Shown here: positions 8,078-18,000 of the stretch, piece by piece
Layout: every line of letters starts with the position of its first letter
How positions within the stretch are numbered: the first letter of the stretch is position 1
Source: Paenibacillus sinensis
GTDB lineage: Bacteria > Bacillota > Bacilli > Paenibacillales > Paenibacillaceae
Reading direction: 5' to 3'
DNA length: 64,000 bases
Assembly: GCF_019904155.1 (NCBI RefSeq)
Contig: NZ_JAHCMB010000188.1
Coordinates: forward strand, 87,873-151,872
Position numbers and translations under genes: made by a program
Notes under the pieces: model-generated
Databases searched by the model: none
What the model was told of the DNA's origin: nothing
What the model saw: only the letters and a program-made list of their open reading frames with translations

Positions 8078-9055
8078 ATGGCGACCATTCATGATGTGGC
8101 TTTAAGAGCAGGGGTATCGGTAACAACCGTCTCCCGTGTTATGAATAATCGGGGATACATCAGCGAGACGACCCGCAGCAAGGTGTACCAGGCAATGAGT
8201 GAACTGAATTACCAGCCCAATGAAATTGCGCGTTCCCTGCTTCGCAAGCAATCGAATATTCTGGGATTGATCATTCCCAACGTCTCGCATCCCTTTTTCA
8301 GCCAGCTGGCGGATCGGGTGGAGTACTACGCGGATATGGAAGGGTATAAGGTCCTGCTCTGCAATTCCCAAATGGACCCCTCCAAAGAACGGGATTATAT
8401 CGAAATGCTGAAGCGAAACCGGGTGGACGGAATCATTATGGGCAGCCATACGCTTGAGATTGAAGAATACCAGAATCTTCGTTCCCCAATTGTTACGATT
8501 GACCGGAAAATCGACGAGGAGATTCCCTGTCTCAGCTCGGACAATTACCGGGGGGGACAACTGGCAGCCGAGCTTCTCGTGGCCAAAGGCTGCCGTAAGA
8601 TCGCCCACATTTGCGGCAACCTGGATCTGAAGATGCTGTCCAATCAGCGGACCGACGCTTTTCTCGACGTAGCGGGCAGGGCGGGTGTGGGCCATCTGGT
8701 CGTTCAGACCGATATGAACGTGTTCAACGAATCGCTGTACAGTGAACTTCTGCATACGCTGCTGGAATCCAATCCGGACATCGATGGTATTTTTGCGACA
8801 AGCGATATCTTGGCCGCCTATGCCCTCAAGGAATGCATTAGGGCTGGCAAAAGAGTTCCGGAGGACGTGCGTATCGTTGGGTACGACGATGTCGGGGCGG
8901 CGCGCTGGCTGACACCGGAGCTGACGACGATCCGGCAGCCGATCGATGAATTGGGCCATCAGGCGGTTCGGCTTCTTCACAGACAAATCGAAGGCGAACA
9001 AGTGAGCTTTAACAATGTGCTTTCCGTTGAGCTGGTCGAAAGAGAGACCACATAA
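8078..9055 (+). CDS. LacI family regulator of the sucrose-type operon
   Basis: This 325-residue protein begins with a standard LacI helix-turn-helix (MATIHDVALRAGVSVTTVSR) and hinge helix, followed by the periplasmic-binding-protein-like sensor domain (GLIIPNVSHPFFSQLADRV; later IFATSDILAAYALKE and VGYDDVGAARWLTPELTTIR). The start is ambiguous: GTG at 8075 immediately precedes ATG at 8078, and the only purine-rich stretch (GTGGAG) is very close. I use the ATG because LacI proteins begin with this sequence. It sits just upstream of, and codirectional with, the ABC/kinase/phosphorylase operon, and most likely represses it until the sugar or its phosphate is present. Confidence 0.88.
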   Translation: MATIHDVALRAGVSVTTVSRVMNNRGYISETTRSKVYQAMSELNYQPNEIARSLLRKQSNILGLIIPNVSHPFFSQLADRVEYYADMEGYKVLLCNSQMDPSKERDYIEMLKRNRVDGIIMGSHTLEIEEYQNLRSPIVTIDRKIDEEIPCLSSDNYRGGQLAAELLVAKGCRKIAHICGNLDLKMLSNQRTDAFLDVAGRAGVGHLVVQTDMNVFNESLYSELLHTLLESNPDIDGIFATSDILAAYALKECIRAGKRVPEDVRIVGYDDVGAARWLTPELTTIRQPIDELGHQAVRLLHRQIEGEQVSFNNVLSVELVERETT

Positions 9056-9091
9056 CAACGGAAAGTTTTTTTTCGAAAATAATATGCTAAA

Positions 9092-9109
9092 GGTTTGACA
9101 TGTCAAACC
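9092..9109. promoter_or_regulatory. Perfect palindrome, probable operator
   Basis: GGTTTGACATGTCAAACC is a perfect 18-bp palindrome directly upstream of the -35 box. Its left half (TAAAGGTTTGACAT) is repeated at 9122-9135, so the promoter is bracketed by related half-sites. Confidence 0.6.
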
Positions 9110-9110
9110 A

Positions 9111-9140
9111 TTGACATATGTTAAAGGTTTGACATATAAT
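9111..9140 (+). promoter_or_regulatory. Promoter of the sucrose-type operon
   Basis: A consensus TTGACA (9111-9116) and a consensus TATAAT (9135-9140) are separated by 18 bases. Confidence 0.8.
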
Positions 9141-9151
9141 CAGTTTGTAAG

Positions 9152-9166
9152 TTGCAAGCGATTACA
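9152..9166. promoter_or_regulatory. cre-like site (carbon catabolite control)
   Basis: TTGCAAGCGATTACA fits the CcpA consensus WTGNAANCGNWNNCW at every position. It lies just after the predicted transcription start, where CcpA would block elongation. Because CcpA is itself a LacI-family protein, the local regulator could also use it. Confidence 0.65.
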
Positions 9167-9188
9167 TCTTAAGGTTGGAGGAAGGTAC

Positions 9189-10514
9189 ATGAAAAAGACT
9201 AGATGGGTCAAAGGAATTGCCTGCACTGCAGCTCTCTCTCTCGTTCTTGCCGGTTGCGGCGGAAATGCCAACAGCGGAGACAGCGCTGAAAGCTCGGCCA
9301 ACGGTTCTGCGAAAAAGGTTAAGATTACCCTGCTAAACTCGAAGAGCGAAATTCAAACCCAGCTGGAGGAGGCCGCCAAGACATTCCATCAGGACCACCC
9401 GAACATTACGCTGGAAATCATGGCGGCACCCAATGGCACATCTCCTTTTGAAAAGGCTTCCACGCTGTATGCATCCGGAAACCCGCCAACCATGATGATG
9501 CTGGATACGGCTGACGTTGAGAAATTCAAGGACCGCATTCTCGATCTGAGCGGCGAGAAATGGAATGCGGATGCGGTAGAGAATGCGACTTCCTATACGA
9601 CTTTTGACGGCAAAAATTACGGCTTCCCTTTCTCGATTGAAGGCTATGGCTTCATCTATAACAAGAAGGTGCTGGACCAAGCGGTAGGCGGTACCTTCGA
9701 TCCGTCCACCGTTCAGACGACCGCAGACCTGGAGAAGCTGTTCAAGCAGATTGAAGCATCCGGCAAGAAGGCCCTGATCATCTCTCCGATGGACTGGTCG
9801 CTTGGCGCTCACTTCCTGCCGCTTGCCTATGCGGGACAGAGCAAGGACATGGCCGAGGTCGACAAGTTCATCGAATCGCTCAAGGCGGGAAGCGTGGACC
9901 TCACCCAGAACAAAGTCTTTAACGGCTTGATGGATACCTTCGACATCATGATGAAATACAACATCGACCAGAAATCGCCGCTGTCCGGCGCTTACGAGCG
10001 CGGAGGCGAAATGCTGGGCAAAGGCGAAGTCGGGCTCTGGTTCCAGGGCAACTGGGCATGGCCGCAAATCCAAAGCTTTGATACCGCAAGCGGCGCTTAC
10101 GCCTTCCTGCCGGTTCCGGTCAGCAACAATCCGTCGGATTACGGCAACCAGGAAATCTCCTCGGCGGTCTCCAAACGCATCGTAGTCGATAAAGAGAAGA
10201 GCTCGCCGGAGCAGCAAGAGGCGGCCAAGACCTTCCTCAACTGGATTGTGTATGAACAGAACGGCCAGGATTTCCTGGTGAACAAATCGAGCATTATTCC
10301 GGCCTTCAAGAACATTACGCTTCCGGCAGCCGATCCGCTGGGCAAGTCCATTCAGGATTATATCGCCAGAGGCAAGTCCGAGCCGTCGATGAGCCTGATG
10401 CCGGCCGACCACTGGTCCGTTGTCGGCGCCTCGATGCAGAAATACCTGAGCGGAGCGGGCGACCGTAAGGGCCTGGCGACAGAAATTCAAGATTACTGGA
10501 AGAATCTGAAGTAA
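9189..10514 (+). CDS. Sugar ABC transporter substrate-binding lipoprotein
   Basis: This is a 441-residue lipoprotein. The signal peptide ends in the lipobox LVLAGC near residue 23, followed by a Gly/Asn/Ser linker and a family-1 solute-binding domain (VKITLLNSKSEIQTQLEEA; later FQGNWAWPQIQSF). The ATG at 9189 follows GGAGGAAGG. It is the first gene of an operon with two permeases, a PfkB kinase and a GH13 phosphorylase, so the ligand is probably sucrose or a related alpha-glucoside. No ATPase gene is present; such systems usually borrow a shared MsmX-type ATPase. A strong stem-loop after the gene may raise its expression relative to the permeases. Confidence 0.88.
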   Translation: MKKTRWVKGIACTAALSLVLAGCGGNANSGDSAESSANGSAKKVKITLLNSKSEIQTQLEEAAKTFHQDHPNITLEIMAAPNGTSPFEKASTLYASGNPPTMMMLDTADVEKFKDRILDLSGEKWNADAVENATSYTTFDGKNYGFPFSIEGYGFIYNKKVLDQAVGGTFDPSTVQTTADLEKLFKQIEASGKKALIISPMDWSLGAHFLPLAYAGQSKDMAEVDKFIESLKAGSVDLTQNKVFNGLMDTFDIMMKYNIDQKSPLSGAYERGGEMLGKGEVGLWFQGNWAWPQIQSFDTASGAYAFLPVPVSNNPSDYGNQEISSAVSKRIVVDKEKSSPEQQEAAKTFLNWIVYEQNGQDFLVNKSSIIPAFKNITLPAADPLGKSIQDYIARGKSEPSMSLMPADHWSVVGASMQKYLSGAGDRKGLATEIQDYWKNLK

Positions 10515-10539
10515 CCTTCTGCAATGCGGCAGACATGGT

Positions 10540-10563
10540 GGATAAGGCCGCAGGGCCTTATCC
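10540..10563 (+). other. Intra-operon stem-loop after the binding-protein gene
   Basis: GGATAAGGCC pairs perfectly with GGCCTTATCC around a GCAG loop. There is no T-run. Stem-loops here usually stabilise the upstream binding-protein message or partly terminate. Confidence 0.7.
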
Positions 10564-10598
10564 GCTGCCATTTATTATACGGATAGCGAGGGATCTCG

Positions 10599-11483
10599 AT
10601 GAATACAGAAAAGGGAAGGTGGGGCCGGCTTCGCGGCGGCCTGCTGTTTACCGGTCCCACCTTGTTTTGTTTCCTGACCGTCATGATCGTGCCTTTCTTC
10701 TACGGTTTATACCTGACGTTCACGAACTGGGACGGCATTTCGACTACGCAATCGCTTGTGGGCTTTGACAATTATCTGGGTGTATTCAAGGACGCCGTCT
10801 TCTGGAAGTCCTTCGGCCTGACTTTGAAATACGTGTTGTTTACAGTGATTTCGGTGAATGCGGTGGCGTTTCTGCTGGCATTCGGATTAACCCGGGGAAT
10901 GAAGGGACAGAACATTTTCCGCGCCGGCTTCTTTGTGCCCAATCTGGTCGGCGGCATCGTTCTCGGTCTGATCTGGCAGTTTATTTTTTCCCAGGTGCTC
11001 GTGTATATCGGGACGAAGACCGGCATTCCATTCCTGGAAGCCTCCTGGCTCTCGGAGCCCGGCAAGGCGTTCTGGTCGCTGGTTCTTGTTACCGTATGGC
11101 AGTATGCCGGCTATATGATGGTTATCTACATCGCGGGACTTATGAGCGTGCCGAACGATATTCTCGAGGCGGCCAGCATCGACGGGGCAAACGGCTGGAC
11201 CAAGCTGGGCCGAATCACCCTTCCGCTGATGGTTCCTTCTTTTATCGTCTGCATCTTCCTTACGCTCCAGCGCGGCTTTATGGTGTATGACGTCAACCTA
11301 TCGCTGACCAAAGGCGGACCGTTCAAGAGCACCGAAATGGTATCCATGCATGTATACGGCAAGGCCTTCTTGTCCCGCGATTATGGTCTGGGCCAAGCCG
11401 AGGCGCTGGTACTGTTCCTGCTCGTCACGGTCATTACGCTTCTCCAGGTGTATTTCAGCAAAAAGTTGGAGGTGGAGGCCTGA
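10599..11483 (+). CDS. Sugar ABC transporter permease (MalF/UgpA type)
   Basis: This is a 294-residue inner-membrane protein with about six helices. It has the binding-protein-dependent transport signature in the cytoplasmic loop (EAASIDGANGWTKLGRITLP), which contacts the ATPase. A short N-terminus precedes the first helix (LLFTGPTLFCFLTVMIVPFF). Its stop codon overlaps the start of the next permease by one base (TGATG), so the two are translationally coupled and form the heterodimeric channel. Confidence 0.9.
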   Translation: MNTEKGRWGRLRGGLLFTGPTLFCFLTVMIVPFFYGLYLTFTNWDGISTTQSLVGFDNYLGVFKDAVFWKSFGLTLKYVLFTVISVNAVAFLLAFGLTRGMKGQNIFRAGFFVPNLVGGIVLGLIWQFIFSQVLVYIGTKTGIPFLEASWLSEPGKAFWSLVLVTVWQYAGYMMVIYIAGLMSVPNDILEAASIDGANGWTKLGRITLPLMVPSFIVCIFLTLQRGFMVYDVNLSLTKGGPFKSTEMVSMHVYGKAFLSRDYGLGQAEALVLFLLVTVITLLQVYFSKKLEVEA

Positions 11484-12310
11484 TGGCAGGAACGAAAGCT
11501 TACTCCGGATGGGTTAAGACGGTGCTTCTCAGTCTGCTGCTGGTTCTCTTTGTTTTTCCGTTTCTCTTGCTCTTGCTTAACTCTTTCAAGGAAAATACCG
11601 CGATTACGTCCAATCCGCTGGGGCTTCCCCAATCGTTCAATTTGGCGAACTACAGCAAAGCGTTTGATTATATGAACTATTTCGGTTCCTTTTTCAACTC
11701 GTTGATCATCACCGTGTGCTCGGTCCTGATCATCTCGCTGTTCGCAGCCATGACGGCGCATTATTTTGTCCGGAACAACACGAAATTCAGCCAGTACACA
11801 TTTCTGATGATGGTCGCTTCCATGATTATTCCGTTCCAGGCTATCATGATTCCGCTTGTGAAGATTTACGGTTCCCTTAACATGCTGGACAACAAATGGT
11901 CGCTGATCTATATGTACCTCGGGTTCGGCTGCTCGCTCGCGGTCTTTATCTATCACGGATTTGTCAAAGGGGTGCCCGCCGAGCTGGAGGAAGCTGCGCA
12001 AATCGACGGGTGCACGCGCACGCAGACCTTTTTCCGGATTGTCTTCCCGGTGCTGGCCCCGACCACGGCGACCATTTCGATCCTGAATGTCCTGTGGATT
12101 TGGAACGATTATCTGCTGCCGTCGCTTGTGCTCATCAGTCCCGGCAACCGGACGCTGCCGCTGTCCACTTATTCCTTCTATGGTACGTACTCCGTGGATT
12201 ACGGGCCTTTGATGGCCGGTCTGGTCTTAACAATATTGCCTATCATGATCGTCTATCTCTTCGCCCAGAAGTACATTATCCAGGGGGTGATGCAGGGATC
12301 GATCAAATAA
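11483..12310 (+). CDS. Sugar ABC transporter permease (MalG/UgpE type)
   Basis: This is a 275-residue second permease. It has the usual six helices and the coupling loop ELEEAAQIDGCTRTQTFFRI, ending in the typical AQKYIIQGVMQGSIK. It partners the preceding permease and the upstream lipoprotein. Confidence 0.9.
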   Translation: MAGTKAYSGWVKTVLLSLLLVLFVFPFLLLLLNSFKENTAITSNPLGLPQSFNLANYSKAFDYMNYFGSFFNSLIITVCSVLIISLFAAMTAHYFVRNNTKFSQYTFLMMVASMIIPFQAIMIPLVKIYGSLNMLDNKWSLIYMYLGFGCSLAVFIYHGFVKGVPAELEEAAQIDGCTRTQTFFRIVFPVLAPTTATISILNVLWIWNDYLLPSLVLISPGNRTLPLSTYSFYGTYSVDYGPLMAGLVLTILPIMIVYLFAQKYIIQGVMQGSIK

Positions 12311-12347
12311 CCGGAAAAGTTCAAGAAGAACCGTAGGGGGTATACCC

Positions 12348-13304
12348 GTGTTTGAATTTGAGGATAGAGTGGAATTTCCAGAGAGAAACCTAGATATTTT
12401 AACCGTCGGCGAGATGCTCGTCGATATGATTTCCGAGGAATACGGCGATTCGTTTGAAAGCCGGACGTACCGTAAATTTTTTGGAGGATCGCCCTCCAAT
12501 ATCGCTATGAATGTGAAGCAGCTCGGGGCTCGTCCGCTTGTCGCTTCGGCGGTGGGAGCCGACGGGCTTGGCCATTTCCTGATTGAGCATTTGAAGGAGG
12601 CCGGCATAGATACACGCTGTGTCCAGCAGGTGGAGGAGTCGACGAGTATGGTGTTGATCACCAAGAGCCGCGCGACGCCGATCCCGATCTTCTACCGGGG
12701 GGCCGATTATCAGCTGGCCTATACGCCGGAGCTTAAGGAGGCGCTGGAGCGGACGAAGATCGTCCATTTTTCCTGCTGGCCCCTGTCGAGAAAGCCGGTG
12801 AGGCAGACGATGGAAGAGGTGATGCGGGATGCCGGGCGCAATGGGGTGCTCATCTGCTTTGATCCCAACTACCACCCGATGCTATGGGAGAAAGGGGAGG
12901 ACGGCGCCCGTTATGTCAAATCCATCCTGCGCCACGTGGATATCGCCAAGCCGTCGGAGGACGACGCGCAGCGGTTATTCGGGGCCGATACGCCGGAGAA
13001 CCAGCTCCGGAAGTTTCTGGATCTTGGCGTCAAGCTGGTGATTCTCACTCTGGGCAAGGACGGCGCTCTGGTCTCCAACGGAAAGGAAACGGTGAAATTC
13101 GATACCCTCGCCAAGGATGTGGCGGATACGACGGGCGCGGGAGACGCTTTCTGGTCCGGTTTTTATGCCGCGCTGGTCAAAGGTTATCCCATTCGCAGGG
13201 CGCTGAAGCTCGGGATGGCGGTAAGCGCCTATAAGCTGCAATATATGGGAGCGGTCGTCGATTTGCCGAAGCTTGTGGAACTTGAACAACGTTATCAGAT
13301 ATAG
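12348..13304 (+). CDS. PfkB family carbohydrate kinase (fructokinase-like)
   Basis: This is a 318-residue ribokinase-fold kinase. It has the N-terminal FFGGSPSNIAMNVKQLGA substrate region and the C-terminal ATP/anion-hole signature DTTGAGDAFWSGF, whose Asp is the catalytic base. The start is GTG at 12348 behind GTAGGGGG. It lies between the ABC permeases and the phosphorylase, 11 bases before the latter. In the simplest model it phosphorylates the fructose released by sucrose phosphorolysis. If the neighbour is a sucrose-6F-phosphate phosphorylase, it might instead phosphorylate the imported disaccharide. The family is certain, the substrate inferred. Confidence 0.85.
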   Translation: MFEFEDRVEFPERNLDILTVGEMLVDMISEEYGDSFESRTYRKFFGGSPSNIAMNVKQLGARPLVASAVGADGLGHFLIEHLKEAGIDTRCVQQVEESTSMVLITKSRATPIPIFYRGADYQLAYTPELKEALERTKIVHFSCWPLSRKPVRQTMEEVMRDAGRNGVLICFDPNYHPMLWEKGEDGARYVKSILRHVDIAKPSEDDAQRLFGADTPENQLRKFLDLGVKLVILTLGKDGALVSNGKETVKFDTLAKDVADTTGAGDAFWSGFYAALVKGYPIRRALKLGMAVSAYKLQYMGAVVDLPKLVELEQRYQI

Positions 13305-13315
13305 GAGGTCAGGAA

Positions 13316-14785
13316 ATGGCGGTCAACAACCAAGTACAGCTGATTACGTATCCCGACTCGATGGGCGGGGACTTAGCGGGGCTGAATCATGTGCTGGAGC
13401 GGTATTTTGCGGGTATCTTCAAGGGCGGTGTCCATATTCTTCCCCCCTTCCCTTCGTCGGGAGACAGAGGGTTCGCTCCGCTTACGTATCTGGAGATCGA
13501 GCCAAGCTTCGGAACGTGGGAAGAGATCAAGGCCATTGGGGAAAAGTACGATGTTCTGCTGGACCTGATGGTCAATCATATTTCGCGGCAGTCGGCGTAT
13601 TTTCAGGATTTTCTGGGGCAAGGAAGACGTTCGCCTTATGCGGACCTGTTTCTGACGCTGGATAAAATATGGGAGGACGGAAAGCCGGTACCGGAGGACA
13701 TCGCCAAAATGTTTCTGCGGCGGAGCCTGCCATATTCCACCTTCACGATCAAGGAGACCGGAGAAGAGGAGAAGGTGTGGACCACCTTCGGAAAGACCGA
13801 TCCGTCCGAGCAGATCGACCTCGATATCCATTCGGAGACGGTCAAGAGCCTGCTGAAGGAGATCTTCGAGAATTTCAAGCGAAACAAGGTCAAGATTGTC
13901 AGACTGGATGCCGTGGGCTATGTCGTTAAAAAGCTCGGCACCAGCTGCTTCTTCGTGGAACCGGACATTTATGAATTCCTGGACTGGATCAAGGAGCTGG
14001 CCGACTCGCATGAAATCGAGCTTCTTCCGGAGGTTCATGCCCATTACAGCATTCAATACAAGCTGGCGGAGCACGGATTCTGGATTTATGACTTTATTCT
14101 GCCTTACCGCATCCTCGATACGCTGGTGAACAAGAACAGCGAAGCGCTGCTTGATTATTTGCGGGCGCGTCCCGCGAAGCAGTTCACCATGCTGGACTGC
14201 CATGACGGCATCCCCGTGAAGCCCGATCTCGACGATCTGATCGATACGAAGGAGGCGCGGAAGCTGGTCGATCTTTGCGTGGAGCGCGGCTCCAACCTCA
14301 GCCTCATTCTCTCCGATGAGCATAAAGCCAGTGACGGGTTCGATGTCCACCAGATCCGCTGCTCGTTCTACTCGGTCCTGAATGGTGACGACGACGCCTA
14401 TCTGGCAGCCCGGGCCATCCAGTTCTTTACACCGGGCATTCCGCAGGTGTACTATGTAGGGCTTCTGGCCGGTGAGAACGATATGGACAGCGTGCAGCGG
14501 ACGGGGGAAGGACGGGAAATCAACCGGCATAACTTCAGCGTGGAGGAGATCGAACGATCGCTGGAGAAGAAGGCCGTGCAGCGGCTGCTTCAGCTGATCC
14601 GGTTCCGTAACGGGTATGAGGCCTTTAACGGGGAGTTCCGGGTGCTGGACTCCGCCAAGGACGAAATCCGGCTCGAATGGAGCAAAGGGAATCTGCGCTG
14701 CACCCTGAATGTAAATCTCTCCGCCAATCGGACGGTCATCGAATATGTGGATGAGGAAGGCCAGAACGCACGATATGAGGTATAG
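13316..14785 (+). CDS. GH13 subfamily 18 phosphorylase (sucrose or sucrose-6F-phosphate phosphorylase)
   Basis: The protein has 489 residues, the usual length for sucrose phosphorylases. Visible family motifs are HILPPFPSSGDRGFAP, the nucleophile region VRLDAVGY (Asp198), the acid/base LLPEVH (Glu239), the stabilising CHDG (Asp297) and IPQVYYVGLLAGEND. It would split the disaccharide with phosphate to glucose 1-phosphate and a fructose moiety. Two positions differ from true sucrose phosphorylases: Arg135-Arg136 before SLPY, and His345 in GFDVHQIR where a Tyr is usual. From memory, an Arg and a His at these places bind the 6-phosphate in sucrose-6F-phosphate phosphorylases, so that activity is a serious alternative. 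Start ATG follows AGGAGG. Confidence 0.82.
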   Translation: MAVNNQVQLITYPDSMGGDLAGLNHVLERYFAGIFKGGVHILPPFPSSGDRGFAPLTYLEIEPSFGTWEEIKAIGEKYDVLLDLMVNHISRQSAYFQDFLGQGRRSPYADLFLTLDKIWEDGKPVPEDIAKMFLRRSLPYSTFTIKETGEEEKVWTTFGKTDPSEQIDLDIHSETVKSLLKEIFENFKRNKVKIVRLDAVGYVVKKLGTSCFFVEPDIYEFLDWIKELADSHEIELLPEVHAHYSIQYKLAEHGFWIYDFILPYRILDTLVNKNSEALLDYLRARPAKQFTMLDCHDGIPVKPDLDDLIDTKEARKLVDLCVERGSNLSLILSDEHKASDGFDVHQIRCSFYSVLNGDDDAYLAARAIQFFTPGIPQVYYVGLLAGENDMDSVQRTGEGREINRHNFSVEEIERSLEKKAVQRLLQLIRFRNGYEAFNGEFRVLDSAKDEIRLEWSKGNLRCTLNVNLSANRTVIEYVDEEGQNARYEV

Positions 14786-14852
14786 GGAAAGTAACGAAGT
14801 ATAGGGGAAGGATTAGGGGATAGCCCCATGCCGAAGCCTGTATTCCGAAAAA

Positions 14853-14899
14853 AACAGGGCTGTCTCCAGGCGGATAAACCGCTTGGTGACAGCCCTGTT
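14853..14899 (-). terminator. Strong terminator, best oriented for lacZ
   Basis: AACAGGGCTGTC pairs perfectly with GACAGCCCTGTT, with extra pairing inside the loop. The left flank is an A-run (14846-14852), giving a U-run on the minus-strand transcript. The right flank is only weakly T-rich, so it mainly serves the convergent beta-galactosidase gene but could also stop the sucrose-type operon. Confidence 0.8.
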
Positions 14900-15053
14900 A
14901 ATTTATAGATCAGAACGTAGAGCATTTAAAGTTCAGGCATCCTGATCCCGCAAGAAAGACTACCGCTAAAGAGGAATTCGGCAACATCTTCGATGAGACT
15001 TCGATAGGAGCCTTTCTTATCTTTTCTTACGCTGCGTCCCGTTTCCTGCTTCC
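14900..15053. other. Spacer without recognised features
   Basis: Between the terminator and the end of lacZ I see no gene, repeat or promoter that I can support. Confidence 0.5.
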
Positions 15054-18000
15054 TTAAGGACGCGGCGAGAACGTGAAGGTGAACACATATGGCCGGTTCG
15101 CCGGCAATGTAAATTCCTCATGGGTCGGCGCTCCCCAGCTGTCGTCTCCGCCGACACCCATCTGCTTGTAATTGACCCGGAGAATCGTCTTGTCGCTTGT
15201 CGGCAGCTTGTAGGCATGGTCATGGGCTTCCAGTTCGAGCGGCGACCACGGCAGGGCGCACAGCTCAAACGGGATATCCGCCTCGAACCGCAGGCCGGCT
15301 CCGCCGGCGCTCTGCGACATCTCGGCGAAGCGAACGTCCGTCTTGTTGCCGCATTCCTGCGGCTTCAGGTAAGGGACGAACTGGTCCCGGACAGCGCCGC
15401 TGTAGGAGCCGAGACGTGCCCCGGTCTGGCGGTCCCAGTAATTCTCATGCGGGCCTCTGCCGTACCAGGATACCGTGTCCAGCTGCCCTGTCAGCGGGAA
15501 GAGGTAACCGAATTCCGGAAGCTGGGCAAGGCCGGTTCCGGGGTTCAGCGCCTGTCGAACCTCGATGGCTCCATCCGCAGCGATGCGGTAGGTCAGCGAC
15601 AGCGTGCAGGAAGGATGGCTCTCCCATGTGTAATCCGCCTGAACCACAGCGGTTCCGCCCTCCATGCGCTGGCTGAAGCCGGTGAGCCGACGCTCCGACA
15701 GGGCGGACCGCCAGAAGGCGGAGCGCTCCGGCAGCTTGTTGCCGCAGTCGTTGTCGGTCATCGCTCTCCAGAAGTTCGGTCTCGCCGGACCTGCAAGCAG
15801 CTCGCTGTTCTCCCATTGATAGGAGACCAGATCGCCGGTAACCTGGCTGAAGCGGACAGCCGCTTTGCCGCAGTCGATAAGGAGCTCATCGCTGGAGCTT
15901 ATCATCTCGGCCGTTCCTTCCGCAAAGGCGGACAGTGCGCGGCGGACACGGGGAGACAGAATAAACTGTTCCCAGGCGACCTCATGCCCGGCTTCAGCCC
16001 ATGCCTGAGCCTCTTTTGTCACGAGGGACACCGTCAATACGGCTTCTTGATCCGTCTCGAACGCAGTAGTGTATGGGATCTTCACGTCTACCGTTTCGCC
16101 GGGAGCTGCTGCAATCTGCAGCGTACCGCTTTGAACGGCTGATCCGTCATGCTCGACCTTCCAGGCTAACTCATAGACGCCGAGATCGGTGAACAGATAC
16201 TGATTGCGGATGCGAATAAGCCCTTCACGCAGATCGGCCGCCTCGAATCGCACATCCTGATAGCATTTCTTCACTTCATACAGCTTCGGCGAAATCGTCC
16301 GGTCGGCAAAAATCAGGCCGTTGCCGCAGAAATCCCCGTCATGCGGCGATTCGCCGAAGTCTCCGCCGTAAGCGAGATACTCCACACCGTCGGCAGTTGT
16401 CGTCCGGATCGCCTGGTCAACCCAGTCCCAGATGAATGCGCCCTGCAAAATATCATAGCGGTCGAACAGCTCCCAGTACAGATGGAGTCCGCCCAGGGAG
16501 TTCCCCATGGCATGGGCGTATTCGCACAGAATATACGGCTTCTTCGGATTGCTGCGCGCGTATTCCTCAACCTGGGGGGGCTTGATATACATCGTTGATT
16601 CAATATCGCTGGCCGCCTCGGAAGGTCTATAATGGAAGATGCCTTCATAGTGGACGAGTCTTGTCGGATCGGCTTCCTTCAGGAAGTCGTGCATGGCGAT
16701 GAAGCTGTCACCCCCGAACGATTCGTTGCCGAGCGACCAGATGATAATCGAAGGATGATTCTTATCCCGCTGGAACATCGAGTTGCAGCGATCCAGCACA
16801 TTGGCGAGCCATTCCGGACGGCTTGCCGGCACGGTGAACTCGCCCAGCTCCTGCTGCCCGTATTTCCAGGAGCCATGCGTCTCCAGGTTGGTCTCGTCAA
16901 TGACATAGAGGCCGTATTCGTCGCAGAGCTCATACCAGATAGACTGGTTCGGATAATGAGAAGTCCGGACCGCGTTCACATTAAAGGCCTTCATAAGCTC
17001 GATATCCCGGATCATCTCCGCCTTGCCGAGAGCCCGGCCGGCATCCGCCGAGAATTCATGCCGGTTGACGCCTTTGAAGACGATCCGCTTGCCGTTGATC
17101 TTCATCAGGCCGTCCTTCAGCTCGAACTTGCGGAATCCGGTCCGGCAGCTGACGGCTTCCAGAATGCCGCCATCGCTGTCTTTCAGCGTCACTACCAGCG
17201 TATACAGATTCGGCGCTTCGGCGCTCCATTTCAGCGGATTTCGGATCTCGGCCGACAGCTTGAGCTTGCAGTCTTCTTCACCTGCGAGGGAAGCAGCGGC
17301 GGCAAGCGGCTGCTCCAGTACGGCTCTGCCATGGGCGTCATACAGCTGCGCTTCCACCGTAACGGAACCGGCAGACTCGTCCCAATAGTTCGTCAGCTCA
17401 ACATCCAGTTGCAGCTCCGCATCCCGGTATTCGGCATCCAGCTCGGGACGGGCGAAGAAGTCCGAGATAAAGACGGAAGGCGGCGAATACAGGTACACGT
17501 CGCGGAAAATGCCGCTCAGCCGCCAGAAATCCTGATCCTCCAGCCAGCTGGCGTCACACCAGCGGTATACTTCGACTGCGAGCTTGTTCTCGCCGTCTCG
17601 AAGATACGGCGTGAGGTCGAATTCCGATGGGGTGAAGGTGTCCTCGCCATAGCCGACAAGCTCCCCGTTCACCCAGACGTAGAAGGCGGACTCGACACCC
17701 TGGAAGCTGATGAACACGGGACGGCCCTTCCAGTCGTCGGGAACACTAAATGTACGGATGTATGAGCCGACCGGATTGTAGCGTGTTGGGGCATACGGGG
17801 GGTTTAACTCCGGCTCGGATTCCGCCCAGGGATAACGGACATTCGTATATTGAGGGTAATCATACCCCTGAAGCTGCCAGTGGGAGGGAACAGGCATATC
17901 ACCCCAGCCGCTGGAGTCGTAGTTCATTTCATAAAAGGATTGAATTCGCTGCTCCGGTGTCTCCGCAAAGGCGAACTTCCAGGTCCCGTTCAGGGACCGG

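Noticed and set aside
9333..10571. Long minus-strand frame opposite the sugar-binding lipoprotein
   Set aside because: The plus strand encodes a complete lipoprotein with signal peptide and ribosome binding site; the opposite frame has no motifs and follows from GC-rich codon usage.
13373..14530. Long minus-strand frame opposite the GH13 phosphorylase
   Set aside because: It is antisense to a gene with all catalytic motifs; no start signal or known domain on the other strand.
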